Shown: one piece after another, positions 9,873 to 18,612 of the stretch | How positions within the stretch are numbered: position 1 is the first letter of the stretch | Layout: the number at the start of each line of letters is the position of its first letter | Origin: Hoeflea phototrophica DFL-43 | GTDB lineage: Bacteria > Pseudomonadota > Alphaproteobacteria > Rhizobiales > Rhizobiaceae | Direction: 5' to 3' | Assembly (NCBI RefSeq): GCF_000154705.2 | Contig: NZ_CM002917.1 | Coordinates: 434,001 to 498,000, forward strand | DNA: 64,000 bases | The notes under the pieces: generated by a model | Database searches by the model: none | What the model saw: only the letters and a program-made list of their open reading frames with translations | What the model was told of the DNA's origin: nothing | Translations under genes and position numbers: made by a program

Positions 9873-10664
9873 ATGTCCGCCATTGATAACGTCATTGCTG
9901 CCTTTATACCCTCCGGCCTCGCGCTTTCGCTGGCCCGGCGGCTGATGAAGTCTGCCGGTCTGGGCCATGGTGGGATTGTCGCCAAGTCTGGTGAAATGAA
10001 GGCCGTGGCCGCGGCCCTTTCCCAGGCGGGTGTAAACACCAGTGCCCCTTTGCTTTTCGATGTCGGCGCCAATATCGGCGAATGGACGCTGGCCGCTAAG
10101 CAGATGTGGCCTGATGCCGAAGTCCATGTGTTCGAGCCCTCAGCCAAACATCTGGAAAGGCTTGGACCGGCAATTGCCGGTCTCAAAAGCCTCAGCATCA
10201 ACCCGGTTGCGCTTGGTGCAGAAGCAGGTGAGGCGACGCTCTACAAGAATGCCGGCATTACCGGTCTTGCTTCAATGACCAAGCGGGACCTCACCTATAT
10301 CGGACTCACTATGGACCTGAGCGAAACAATACGGGTCGAAACGCTCGATCATTATTGCGTTGAGAAGGGTGTTTCCTCGATCGATCTGCTCAAAATTGAT
10401 GTCGAGGGCCATGAGCTCGATGTGCTCAGGGGCGGATTGTCGTTGCTTGATCAGCGAAAGATTGCTGTCGTCCAGTTCGAATTCGGCGGCTGCAACATCG
10501 ATACACGGACCTTCTTCAAGGATTTTTTCGATTTCTTTGATCATCGCGGCTATGCGCTCCACATTATCGGACCTGGAGGCAGGCTCAATCCGGTCACGCG
10601 TTATCGCGAGTTCAACGAGCAGTTCTCGACGACGAATTATGTTGCTATCCGGCGGAAGGGGTAG
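9873..10664 (+). CDS. FkbM-family SAM-dependent methyltransferase (first copy)
   Basis: 263-residue methyltransferase. The SAM-binding motif I reads LFDVGANIGEWTLAAK, followed by EVHVFEPSAKHLERL. The FkbM-specific block SIDLLKIDVEGHELDVLRGG lies around residues 168-187, after a variable linker. These enzymes O-methylate sugars or lipids; in glycan clusters they usually methylate hydroxyls of deoxy sugars. The gene is 63 bp after the GT25 gene and 6 bp before the GT11 fucosyltransferase, so it is cotranscribed with both. A methylated fucose on the exported glycan is a reasonable guess but not proven. Confidence 0.88.
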   Translation: MSAIDNVIAAFIPSGLALSLARRLMKSAGLGHGGIVAKSGEMKAVAAALSQAGVNTSAPLLFDVGANIGEWTLAAKQMWPDAEVHVFEPSAKHLERLGPAIAGLKSLSINPVALGAEAGEATLYKNAGITGLASMTKRDLTYIGLTMDLSETIRVETLDHYCVEKGVSSIDLLKIDVEGHELDVLRGGLSLLDQRKIAVVQFEFGGCNIDTRTFFKDFFDFFDHRGYALHIIGPGGRLNPVTRYREFNEQFSTTNYVAIRRKG

Positions 10665-10670
10665 GCTTTT

Positions 10671-11546
10671 ATGACAGTCCGGCGTGTGATCTCCCGTATG
10701 CATGGCGGGCTTGGCAATCAGCTTTTCCAGTATGCGGTCGGCCGTGCAGTTGCCTTGCGCACCGGCTCGGAACTGCTGCTCGACACCCGTGAGTTCACCA
10801 GTTCCAATCCGTTTCAGTACGATCTTGGGCATTTTTCGATCCAGGCGAAGGTCGCCAACAGCAGCGAGCTGCCGCCCGGCAAGAACCGGCCGCTGGCTTA
10901 CGCCTGGTGGCGCAAGTTTGGTCGGTCACCGCGCTTTGTGCGTGAGCAGGACCTTGGCTACAACGCTCGGATCGAGACGATTGAGGCCGACTGCTATCTG
11001 CACGGCTATTTCCAATCCCAGAAATATTTTGAGGACATCGCGTCAATCCTTTGGAAGGATTTGTCATTCAGGCAGGCTATCAGCGGCGAAAACGCCTCCA
11101 TGGCCGAGCGCATCCAGAGCGCTCCCTCGGTCTCGATGCATATCCGGCGCGGAGATTATCTGACATCTGCCAAGGCTCGCTCCACCCATGGTGCGCCGGA
11201 TCTCGGTTACTACGGGCGGGCCCTCGGTGAAATCCGCGCGCGTTCCGGTAGCGATCCCGTTGTCTATCTGTTTTCCGACGATCCAGACTGGGTCCGCAAC
11301 AACATGAGGATGGATGCAAACCTCGTCACCGTGGCCATCAATGATGGCAAGACGGCCTTTGAGGACCTGCGTCTGATGAGCCTTTGCGACCACAACATAA
11401 TCGTCAATTCTACCTTCTCCTGGTGGGGTGCCTGGCTTAATCCTTCGCTGGACAAGATTGTGGTGGCACCTAAAAGATGGTTTGCCGACCCCAAACTGTC
11501 CAATCCCGATATCACACCACCGGGCTGGTTGCGGCTGGGCGATTGA
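10671..11546 (+). CDS. Glycosyltransferase family 11, alpha-1,2-fucosyltransferase-like
   Basis: 291 residues with every hallmark of GT11. The opening RMHGGLGNQLFQYAVGRAVA covers residues 9-28. The peptide VSMHIRRGDYL, with the GDP-fucose-binding HxRRxD motif, lies near 152-162. FSDDPDW and the C-terminal NSTFSWWGAWLN near 245-256 complete the set. The enzyme transfers L-fucose from GDP-fucose to the 2-hydroxyl of an acceptor sugar. The donor is made by the gmd-fcl pair 3 kb away. The gene starts 6 bp after the first FkbM gene and is followed by a second FkbM gene 41 bp later. Confidence 0.93.
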   Translation: MTVRRVISRMHGGLGNQLFQYAVGRAVALRTGSELLLDTREFTSSNPFQYDLGHFSIQAKVANSSELPPGKNRPLAYAWWRKFGRSPRFVREQDLGYNARIETIEADCYLHGYFQSQKYFEDIASILWKDLSFRQAISGENASMAERIQSAPSVSMHIRRGDYLTSAKARSTHGAPDLGYYGRALGEIRARSGSDPVVYLFSDDPDWVRNNMRMDANLVTVAINDGKTAFEDLRLMSLCDHNIIVNSTFSWWGAWLNPSLDKIVVAPKRWFADPKLSNPDITPPGWLRLGD

Positions 11547-11587
11547 CCCGGGCGGATTGATGCGCCAAACGTGGGCCAACTAAGCCA

Positions 11588-12415
11588 ATGGGGTCCCGAA
11601 TCATGCAACTTGACTATGCCTTCAAGGCGTTTCTCAGCCGCTTACGGGGAGAGAAACGCCACGGCCCCTATTCTTCGAAGCATTTCAGACTTGTGCTTGA
11701 TCTGACCAAAGTCAGAAACAAGGCGCTTGCTGAACCGGATCCGCAAATCAAGGCGTTTCTTTTATACGCCATTTCCTTTGGTGCTCTTTCACACTCGCAA
11801 ATTTTTCAGGACGCGTTCGTGCATTGGGCACTCGGCGGGAAACGGGATGGATATTTCTGTGATTTTGGGGCAACCAATGGTGTTGCACTTTCCAACAGCT
11901 ATGCCCTTGAAAACAATTTCGGCTGGACCGGAATTTGCGCTGAACCGGCCACAAGCTGGCATGAAGACTTGCGCAAGAACCGGCCAGGCATAATAACTGA
12001 AACACGATGTGTCTGGGCTCGTAGCGGTGAGCGTCTAACATTTTCGGAGAGTGTCTCACGTGAATTGTCCACGCTGACCCAGTTCGAAAGTGCAGACAAT
12101 CACGCACGGCATCGTCGGGGGGCCAAGACCTACGAAGTCGAAACAATCTCGCTCAACGACATGTTGGAGCAGCACAACGCCCCGGAAAAGTTTGACTATC
12201 TGTCAATCGATACCGAAGGTAGCGAGCTCGACATACTCAGGGCCTTTGACATAAAGCGCTGGCGCCCGGCAGTCATTACCGTTGAGCACAATTATACCGC
12301 CAACCGGCAGCCCATCTGCGACCTTCTGGTCGCCGCTGGTTACCGCCGCGTTCTGCCGGAAGTGTCGTTGTATGATGATTGGTATGTGGAAGAGCGTGTT
12401 CAGCTGCCAGGCTGA
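11588..12415 (+). CDS. FkbM-family methyltransferase (second copy)
   Basis: 275 residues (an alternative ATG at 11603 would shorten it by five). A FCDFGATNGVALSNSYALE SAM-binding motif with the acidic ICAEPATSWHEDL follows a non-conserved N-terminal third. The FkbM block KFDYLSIDTEGSELDILRAF lies near 198-217. The coding DNA is visibly richer in A/T than the flanking housekeeping-type genes (for example 11750-11830), suggesting separate acquisition. It ends 3 bp before the stop of the next, convergent FkbM gene. The substrate is unknown; a sugar hydroxyl of the surface glycan is most likely. Confidence 0.85.
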   Translation: MGSRIMQLDYAFKAFLSRLRGEKRHGPYSSKHFRLVLDLTKVRNKALAEPDPQIKAFLLYAISFGALSHSQIFQDAFVHWALGGKRDGYFCDFGATNGVALSNSYALENNFGWTGICAEPATSWHEDLRKNRPGIITETRCVWARSGERLTFSESVSRELSTLTQFESADNHARHRRGAKTYEVETISLNDMLEQHNAPEKFDYLSIDTEGSELDILRAFDIKRWRPAVITVEHNYTANRQPICDLLVAAGYRRVLPEVSLYDDWYVEERVQLPG

Positions 12416-12418
12416 GTG

Positions 12419-13099
12419 TTATCCCATCTTCCTGTAGATCGCGTTCATGTGGTTCTTTCGCACCGCCGTCGCTCGCTTGAAACCATGCTCCTCAAGCCAC
12501 GGCTCAAGTTCGGACAACAGAACGCCGCCCTCATAAACGGGCTCTACAGAGACTTCGCTTTCGAGGTAGTCGATCGCGGCAAGCGTGCGCTTGGCGCCTT
12601 GAAGACACATGAGTTCTGCGCCCTGTACATCAAGCACCAGAACATCAATTGTTTCGGGAGGAATGCCCACATCATCAAGAGCTGCATCTAGCGTCCGCAT
12701 CGGCAGTTCCAGTACCTCACCGGTTTCGCGGACTTGCGGAAAGCGCTCGTTTTCGCCTCGCTTCATCTTGAAAATTGAATTGGAAGAGCCGTCATTGTCA
12801 AACAGGTGGAATTCGGCCGTGCCGCCGTCTACCCCGCCGACAAGCGCCCTGACCGCGATGTGCCGTGTGCGTTTTTGACCTGTCAGCCGGCAGAACAGGC
12901 TTCGAGGTTTTTGCTCCATGCTCGCGAGGTGGGTTTGCAGGGCAGCAAAGATATCGGGCGCCGCCTCAAACCAAACCACGGTAGCTGCGCCCCAGTTCTG
13001 ATAGTGTTCGGCTTCTTCGCCATAGTGGGCGCCGACATGGACAACTGTCTTGTTGCGCAATGTACGGCCGCGCATCAAAAGATACCGCAGAATGTTCAT
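12419..13099 (-). CDS. FkbM-family methyltransferase (third copy)
   Basis: 226 residues, a compact FkbM methyltransferase. [19 protein letters not shown] is the SAM motif (19-37), [12 protein letters not shown] the acidic post-motif, and [20 protein letters not shown] the family-specific block near 143-162. The start codon at 13099 overlaps the fcl stop as ATGA, so it is translated directly after GDP-fucose synthase. Coupling to fcl suggests it acts on fucose residues or on the fucose-containing glycan, although this is inferred from position only. Confidence 0.87.
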   Translation of the reverse strand: MNILRYLLMRGRTLRNKTVVHVGAHYGEEAEHYQNWGAATVVWFEAAPDIFAALQTHLASMEQKPRSLFCRLTGQKRTRHIAVRALVGGVDGGTAEFHLFDNDGSSNSIFKMKRGENERFPQVRETGEVLELPMRTLDAALDDVGIPPETIDVLVLDVQGAELMCLQGAKRTLAAIDYLESEVSVEPVYEGGVLLSELEPWLEEHGFKRATAVRKNHMNAIYRKMG

Positions 13100-14040
13100 G
13101 CTGCAATGTTCCGAAATTCTGCCACTGTTCTGGCAATGCCGACCTCAAGTGCGATTGCCGGTTGCCAGCCCATGGCCCCAAGGCGGGTTGAATCCATGAG
13201 CTTGCGCGGCGTACCGTCGGGCTTTGAAGGATCAAGATCTATTGAACCTACGTAACCAGACGCCCGTGCGATCATCAGCGCAAGATCGCGGATCGTCACT
13301 TCTTGGCCGCTGCCGACATTGACGTGGTCATGGCCGGAGTAATGCTGCATGAGGAAAACAAGAGCATCGGCGCAATCATCGGCATGCATGAATTCGCGAA
13401 GCGGCGTGCCGCTGCCCCACAGCGTGATTGACGGCGCGGCTGCGGCTTTTGCCTCGTATACCTTGCGGATCAGCGCTGGCAGCACATGGCTGGTGGCCAG
13501 GTCGTAATTGTCACCGGTTCCATAGAGGTTGGTTGGCATGGCCGATATGAAATCCGCGCCATGTTGCTTGCGATAGGCCTGGCAGAGCTTGATACCGGCG
13601 ATCTTGGCCACGGCGTACCACTCATTGGTTGGCTCCAGCGGGCCAGTCAGCAATTGATCTTCAGCAATCGGCTGGTTGGCAAATTTGGGATAGATGCAGG
13701 AAGAGCCCAAAAACAGCAGTTTCTCGACCTTGTTGTGGTGTGCGGCCTGAATAATATTGGCCTCGATCATCAGGTTCTCATAGAGAAAATTGGCGGGCAG
13801 TGTGTCATTGGCCAGTATGCCACCGACCTTGGCTGCGGCAAGAAACACTGCATCGGGTTTGTTGTCTGCAAACCAGGCTTCGACCGCACTCTGATTGACA
13901 AGATCGAGTTCGGAACGCGTTGCCGTGAGAACTGCGCAGTTTTCGCGTGCAAGCCGACGGGCGATGGCGGATCCCACCATGCCGTTATGACCGGCGACAT
14001 AGATCCGCTTGCCTGACAGTGAATAGCGCCTGTCACCCAT
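13096..14040 (-). CDS. fcl: GDP-L-fucose synthase (GDP-4-keto-6-deoxymannose epimerase/reductase)
   Basis: 314 residues from the start at 14040, which overlaps the gmd stop by 8 bp; an upstream start at 14082 would lie deeper inside gmd. [19 protein letters not shown] (12-30) carries the NADP motif. The segment [20 protein letters not shown] and the catalytic [10 protein letters not shown] (YxxxK) are the GDP-fucose synthase signatures, and the C-terminus [19 protein letters not shown] is diagnostic. It performs the last two steps (3,5-epimerisation and 4-reduction) to GDP-L-fucose, the donor for the GT10 and GT11 enzymes of this island. Confidence 0.96.
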   Translation of the reverse strand: MGDRRYSLSGKRIYVAGHNGMVGSAIARRLARENCAVLTATRSELDLVNQSAVEAWFADNKPDAVFLAAAKVGGILANDTLPANFLYENLMIEANIIQAAHHNKVEKLLFLGSSCIYPKFANQPIAEDQLLTGPLEPTNEWYAVAKIAGIKLCQAYRKQHGADFISAMPTNLYGTGDNYDLATSHVLPALIRKVYEAKAAAAPSITLWGSGTPLREFMHADDCADALVFLMQHYSGHDHVNVGSGQEVTIRDLALMIARASGYVGSIDLDPSKPDGTPRKLMDSTRLGAMGWQPAIALEVGIARTVAEFRNIAA

Positions 14041-15091
14041 TCTTCTCAGCCTCCTTGAGATCGGCTTCCGCCATCTCGGCAACCAGATCTGGGAAGGACG
14101 TCAGCGGTGTCCAGCCGAGCTTCTGCTTGGCCTTGGAGGCGTCGCCCAACAGGGTCTCTACCTCTGTGGGGCGGAAATAGCGCGGATCGACTGACACAAT
14201 GACCTTGCCTGAGGGATCGCGGCCAACTTCGTCAACGCCTTGACCTTCGAAATTGATGGTCATGCCAAGGGCCTGGGCAGCGGCCAGTACAAAGTCGCGC
14301 ACCGAATATTGAACGCCGGTGGCGATGACGAAATCCTCCGGCTCGTCCTGCTGCAACATCAGCCATTGCATCTCGACGTAGTCGCGCGCGTGGCCCCAAT
14401 CGCGCAGCGCGTCTAGATTGCCCAGTTTGAGAACATCCTGCTGGCCCAGCTTGATGCGCGCCAAAGCCCGGGTGATCTTGCGGGTCACGAAGGTCTCTCC
14501 GCGCAGCGGGCTTTCATGGTTGAAGAGTATGCCGTTGCAGGCATAGAGCCCGTAGGCCTCACGGTAGTTCACCGTGATCCAATAGGCATAAAGCTTGGCC
14601 ACGCCATAAGGAGAGCGCGGATAGAACGGCGTGCGTTCAGTCTGTGGCGTTTCCTGCACAAGCCCGTAGAGCTCAGAGGTTGAAGCCTGGTAGAATTTGC
14701 TCTTGTCGGCAAGACCCAAAATGCGGATGGCCTCGAGCAGCCGCAACGTGCCCAGCGCATCGGAGTTTGCGGTATACTCCGGCTCCTCGAACGAAACAGC
14801 GACATGGCTCTGCGCGGCCAGATTATAGACCTCGTCCGGCTTGGTCTGCTGCAGGATATGGGTGAGCGAGGAGGAATCCGTCATGTCGCCGTGATGCAAT
14901 ACAAACTGGCCCGAGCGGCCGTATTCGCCATCAAAAAGATGATCGATCCGAGCGGTGTTGAACAGTGATGTCCGCCGCTTGATGCCATGCACCTGGTACC
15001 CCTTGGACAACAGGAATTCGGAGAGATAAGCACCATCCTGTCCTGTTACACCGGTAATAAGGGCGACCTTGGGTGAAGAATTCTGGGTCAT
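14033..15091 (-). CDS. gmd: GDP-mannose 4,6-dehydratase
   Basis: 352 residues. The N-terminus [20 protein letters not shown] (8-27) and the following [18 protein letters not shown] are diagnostic of [18 protein letters not shown], the catalytic SxS/E segment, and [15 protein letters not shown], containing YxxxK, lie near 135-175. The ending QKLGWTP belongs to the same family. It converts GDP-mannose to GDP-4-keto-6-deoxymannose, which Fcl then reduces. It overlaps the GT10 gene upstream by an ATGA junction and fcl downstream by 8 bp, so synthesis of the donor and its use are cotranscribed. Confidence 0.97.
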   Translation of the reverse strand: MTQNSSPKVALITGVTGQDGAYLSEFLLSKGYQVHGIKRRTSLFNTARIDHLFDGEYGRSGQFVLHHGDMTDSSSLTHILQQTKPDEVYNLAAQSHVAVSFEEPEYTANSDALGTLRLLEAIRILGLADKSKFYQASTSELYGLVQETPQTERTPFYPRSPYGVAKLYAYWITVNYREAYGLYACNGILFNHESPLRGETFVTRKITRALARIKLGQQDVLKLGNLDALRDWGHARDYVEMQWLMLQQDEPEDFVIATGVQYSVRDFVLAAAQALGMTINFEGQGVDEVGRDPSGKVIVSVDPRYFRPTEVETLLGDASKAKQKLGWTPLTSFPDLVAEMAEADLKEAEKNG

Positions 15092-15996
15092 GATTGAGAC
15101 GTTTTCCTTCGGGCGGCGGTTTGCACTATGCGTGCCGCCGCTTCTTCATGATTGGCGTAGCTGGCAGCCTTTTCCTTGTTCTTGGCAACAAATTCAAGGC
15201 GCGCGCGGTAATCCGCTTCAGACGTAGTTCCAATAGCTGTCTTTATATCTTCAAGTGAATCGCAGATCAGCATGCCGCCCGGCTCGAAAATCTGATCGAT
15301 ATCCTGCGCACCCCAATAGATTGGAACGGTTTCGCATAGCAGGCAATCGATCAGTTTTTCGGTGAAATAGCCCGGCTCGCGCACATTCTCGATGATCACG
15401 GAATAGCGGTAGGGCGCAAGGCCGTCGGATTTTTGGTCAAACGGTGCATAGCCGCGCCCCAGGATCTCCGCATCTACCCCTTTCTCGCGGATCCAGGCGA
15501 CCACCTGATGGCGCAGCTTGTGGCCTGGATAATAGGTCTTGCCCGAGGCAATCAGCGAGATCATTGAGGTCTTTTCGATACTAAGATCACGGTATTCCGG
15601 CACCCATGTGGAGCCAAAAAGGTAGCGTTCTCCATTCGGGAGCCGTGCGAGCAGCCTGGGATTGCAGCTCAGAACCCTAAAGAACCTCCACCACAATACC
15701 TTCAGCCATGCCATATTGCGACCATGTACAGCCTCCGGTTCGACCACCATGACTGAGACCTGAGCGCGTACGCCGGGCCGAGGCATGTAGAGCAGCTGAG
15801 AGCTCACATAGCAAATGATGTGATCGTTCGGCCCCATGTTTGCGACGGTTCCGTGCTGAAGCCGCGCAGGTCGACCGATCGGCCACGAGAGATCATCAAG
15901 GCTCATGTTTGCCAGGCGCGGGCTTAGCTTGGTACCATAGGGGATGATCGCGACAACCGGGGCCTCGCTTTCGCGGCAGACCGTTTCAGTCATCAT
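15088..15996 (-). CDS. Glycosyltransferase family 10 (alpha-1,3/4-fucosyltransferase-like)
   Basis: 302 residues from the ATG at 15996 (a second ATG follows immediately at 15993). The GT10 donor-binding block is unmistakable in the C-terminal half: [20 protein letters not shown] followed by [19 protein letters not shown]. The N-terminal half contains [12 protein letters not shown]. The enzyme transfers fucose from GDP-fucose to a 3- or 4-hydroxyl. It sits directly upstream of gmd (ATGA overlap) and overlaps the fourth FkbM gene's stop by 11 bp. A GT10 and a GT11 in one island suggest a doubly fucosylated glycan resembling Lewis-type structures, but the acceptor is unknown. Confidence 0.92.
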   Translation of the reverse strand: MMTETVCRESEAPVVAIIPYGTKLSPRLANMSLDDLSWPIGRPARLQHGTVANMGPNDHIICYVSSQLLYMPRPGVRAQVSVMVVEPEAVHGRNMAWLKVLWWRFFRVLSCNPRLLARLPNGERYLFGSTWVPEYRDLSIEKTSMISLIASGKTYYPGHKLRHQVVAWIREKGVDAEILGRGYAPFDQKSDGLAPYRYSVIIENVREPGYFTEKLIDCLLCETVPIYWGAQDIDQIFEPGGMLICDSLEDIKTAIGTTSEADYRARLEFVAKNKEKAASYANHEEAAARIVQTAARRKTSQS

Positions 15997-16846
15997 CAAG
16001 CCTGTAGAGCGAATTGTTGCGCGTGCGGCCGGTGAGGTGATAGCCATGGCGCGCGAACGCCGCAGCGCACTGAGGATAATCAGACCCGGGCTCTGGATAC
16101 TCGATTACAATCCGGCGTGGCAGCATCGACCGATCAATGCTATCCAAGAACGGTGGTAGCGCCTTGTCCTCATGGCCTTCGATGTCGATCTTGAGCACAT
16201 CTACGCGCGTGATACTCGCCTCTTCGAGTAGCGATGCAAGCCGCCGGACCGGAATCGGCCCGTCACCGGTTTCCTCCAACGCGACAATGGCGTCGTCATT
16301 CTTGCGCACCGTCAATTGACCCGAACCATCCCGATCGCTGACAGCTGAAGCGAGGGCAGTCACATTGTTCAGCCCGCTGAGTGACGCGTTGCGCTTCAGC
16401 CTCTCGATCATCAACGGATTTGCATCGATGGCCACGCATCTCCCATTCGGACCGGTCGCGGCCGCCAATGGTAGGCTGTAAAGCCCAATGTTGCATCCGA
16501 TGTCGACAGCTACGCCGCCATCAGAAAGGCCGCCCAGCAGAAAATCAATATCTTCGGCATTGTATGTAGGATTAAGCAGGATGCCGTATTCGATCAGGTT
16601 TCGGCCACCTTCGAGCCGGAACACCACGTCACGGAACCCGACATCAAACGCCTTGTTTCCGCCCAGTAGGAACACCAGCCGGCTGATGGATGCGCGGAAA
16701 ACACCTCGGCGCAGCGGTGTGGCGCGGGTGAAAGCGATCATCCACCGCTGGAGCGGGTTCGCCCGACGGTTCTCAAGTTCGGGCGCTGCGGCACCTTTTG
16801 CGACCCATCTGCCCTGGTCTAGCGGCTTCCAGTCCGATCCGTTCAT
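15986..16846 (-). CDS. FkbM-family methyltransferase (fourth copy), first gene of the GDP-fucose operon
   Basis: 286 residues from the ATG at 16846, chosen because an AGGTG ribosome site lies about 5 bases upstream. In-frame ATGs at 16900 and 17020 would add a polar leader without family similarity, so the start is uncertain. GGVAVDIGCNIGLYSLPLAA is the SAM motif and RVDVLKIDIEGHEDKALPPF the FkbM block. It is followed by GT10, gmd, fcl and another FkbM gene, all overlapping, so it leads a five-gene operon for making and attaching a methylated fucose-containing unit. Confidence 0.85.
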   Translation of the reverse strand: MNGSDWKPLDQGRWVAKGAAAPELENRRANPLQRWMIAFTRATPLRRGVFRASISRLVFLLGGNKAFDVGFRDVVFRLEGGRNLIEYGILLNPTYNAEDIDFLLGGLSDGGVAVDIGCNIGLYSLPLAAATGPNGRCVAIDANPLMIERLKRNASLSGLNNVTALASAVSDRDGSGQLTVRKNDDAIVALEETGDGPIPVRRLASLLEEASITRVDVLKIDIEGHEDKALPPFLDSIDRSMLPRRIVIEYPEPGSDYPQCAAAFARHGYHLTGRTRNNSLYRLDDD

Positions 16847-17139
16847 GACCGCACCTGAAGGTTGTTCGGTACGCCTTTCTTTGCGCCACAGGCTGTCCAT
16901 GTCATGATCTGCCTGGCAGATGGGTTCGCTGACAAGGTCTTTTCTAAGTGTGTTCCAGCCAAAATCTGCGCCCCGGTTGCGATTGCCCCGTTCCACAAAA
17001 TGTTGTCGTCCCGGTGGCATCCTTCTATTGCGCGACCCTACCGCCGCTGTAAAGCCTGACGCCCGGCGAGAGTGGAAAAACTGTCTAACTGTCAGCGTTA
17101 TCGGTGTCGAAGTTGCCGGCGCCGGCCTAAGATTTGGCT

Positions 17140-18060
17140 TCAGGCCTTGGCGAGAAGCGCATCGATTTCCGCGGAGGACGGCATTGCCGGTGCGGTTCCG
17201 GCGCGGGTGACCGAGATCGAGGCGGTGGCGCAGCCGTAACGGACGGCCGAAACCGGATCGAGACCGCGGGCAAGAGCTGCGGCAAAGCCGCCATTGAACG
17301 CGTCGCCCGCGCCGGTTGTTTCCTTGACCGGCCCGGCGTTGAACGCAGGCACATGAACGCTCTGGCCGCCCGCATGATAGAGCGCGCCCTTCTCGCCGAG
17401 CGTGATCACCGCGGCCTTCGCGCCCATTGCAATCAGCTTCTGAGCCGCCAGAGAGGCTTCCTCGAGCGTTGTGACCGCAAGGCCGGTCAGCGCTTCTGCC
17501 TCGGTTTCATTAGGTGTCACGTAATCGCACAATCCCAGCATGCCGTTCGGCAGCTTAGCGGCGGGGGCCGGGTTGAGAATGGTCTGCACGCCGCTGGACC
17601 GGGCGATTTCCAGCGCTCTGTAGGCGGCATCCAACGGCTGTTCGAGCTGGGTGACGAACACCGAGGCGCTGCCGATGAGATCTGATCGTGCCTCGATATC
17701 GCCAGGCGAGATCTGCCCGGCCACGCCGGGGCAGACGATGATGGCGTTGTCTCCGGTCTGCGCCTCGACAAAGATGTAGGCCGCACCGGTATAGCTGTCG
17801 TCATGCTTGGTGATGGCAGCGGTCACGCCGGCCTGTTTCCAGGTTTGCAGCGCCATGTCTGCGAATGTGTCGCGCCCCAACCTGCTGATGAAATGGGTTT
17901 CCACTCCGGCCCTGGCCGCAGCCACAGCCTGGTTCGAGCCCTTGCCGCCCGGCCCGAGCGCAAAGTTCTCACCCATGATGGTTTCACCCATGCGCGGTGC
18001 GCGGGCGGCGCGGTAGGCGGTGTCGGCAACGAACACGCCGAGGACAACGACTTTCGACAT
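17140..18060 (-). CDS. rbsK: Ribokinase (PfkB family)
   Basis: 306 residues. The substrate-binding glycine-rich motif GPGGKGSNQAVAAARAG (36-52) and the catalytic anion-hole motif TTGAGDAFNGGF (about 246-257) with the base D252 place it in the ribokinase group. MGETIMGENF is at 24-33. It phosphorylates a free pentose or similar sugar with ATP in the cytoplasm. It follows the fucU-like gene by 19 bp and shares an operon with the ABC ATPase gene. A second PfkB kinase (29069-29974) lies in the same locus, so the real substrate of each may not be ribose. Confidence 0.85.
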   Translation of the reverse strand: MSKVVVLGVFVADTAYRAARAPRMGETIMGENFALGPGGKGSNQAVAAARAGVETHFISRLGRDTFADMALQTWKQAGVTAAITKHDDSYTGAAYIFVEAQTGDNAIIVCPGVAGQISPGDIEARSDLIGSASVFVTQLEQPLDAAYRALEIARSSGVQTILNPAPAAKLPNGMLGLCDYVTPNETEAEALTGLAVTTLEEASLAAQKLIAMGAKAAVITLGEKGALYHAGGQSVHVPAFNAGPVKETTGAGDAFNGGFAAALARGLDPVSAVRYGCATASISVTRAGTAPAMPSSAEIDALLAKA

Positions 18061-18079
18061 GGCAGTATGTTTCCTGTTC

Positions 18080-18532
18080 CTAGGCGTCCGGCGGGATCAC
18101 GCCCTTGCGGAACATGAAGCAGCCATAGAACCGCCGTTCCCCGGTCTGGATCACCGCATAGGCCTGCTTGGCCAGATCGTAGAAGGCAAAACGCTCGATG
18201 CTGACCATTGGCCGTGGGGTGCCTTCCGCCGCATTGATCGCCTGCTGCACTTCCATCTGCACTGGAGGCACCTCGTCCGGATTGCCGACAATCTCCATGC
18301 GTCCGGCGAAATCATCGACAAATGTATCGAGCGGCAGCACCGAAAGCACCGCTTCTGCGGCCTGCCCGGCGGTCAGATTGTCCATGCGCAACAGATCGCC
18401 GATCACCGTCTGGCGGGCGATCGAATCGGATGGGAAATTCGTGTCGGCGATAATCAGTGTGTCCCCGTGACCCATTGCACGAAGCGCATAAAGCACTTCC
18501 GCATTCAGTCGCGGATCAAGTCCCTTGAGCAT
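18080..18532 (-). CDS. fucU: RbsD/FucU family sugar mutarotase, closest to L-fucose mutarotase FucU
   Basis: 150 residues from the ATG at 18532. MLKGLDPRLNAEVLYALRAM and MGHGDTLIIADTNFP with the catalytic histidine of the GHGD motif are the FucU pattern, and the end RRFYGCFMFRKGVIPP matches FucU rather than RbsD. The protein interconverts the anomers of a sugar such as L-fucose, or pyranose/furanose forms for ribose. Its partner rbsK downstream would suggest ribose, but the motif pattern and the fucose-type dehydrogenase and lactonase genes in the locus favour L-fucose or a related 6-deoxy sugar. An in-frame start at 18568 gives a leader without similarity. Confidence 0.82.
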   Translation of the reverse strand: MLKGLDPRLNAEVLYALRAMGHGDTLIIADTNFPSDSIARQTVIGDLLRMDNLTAGQAAEAVLSVLPLDTFVDDFAGRMEIVGNPDEVPPVQMEVQQAINAAEGTPRPMVSIERFAFYDLAKQAYAVIQTGERRFYGCFMFRKGVIPPDA

Positions 18533-18612
18533 AGTGTCCTCCCTTGCGTGGCTGTTTCGGTCCGCCATCTCCTCACCGGATCATGCGATCCGGCCGGTCG
18601 TTGTTCAAGTCG

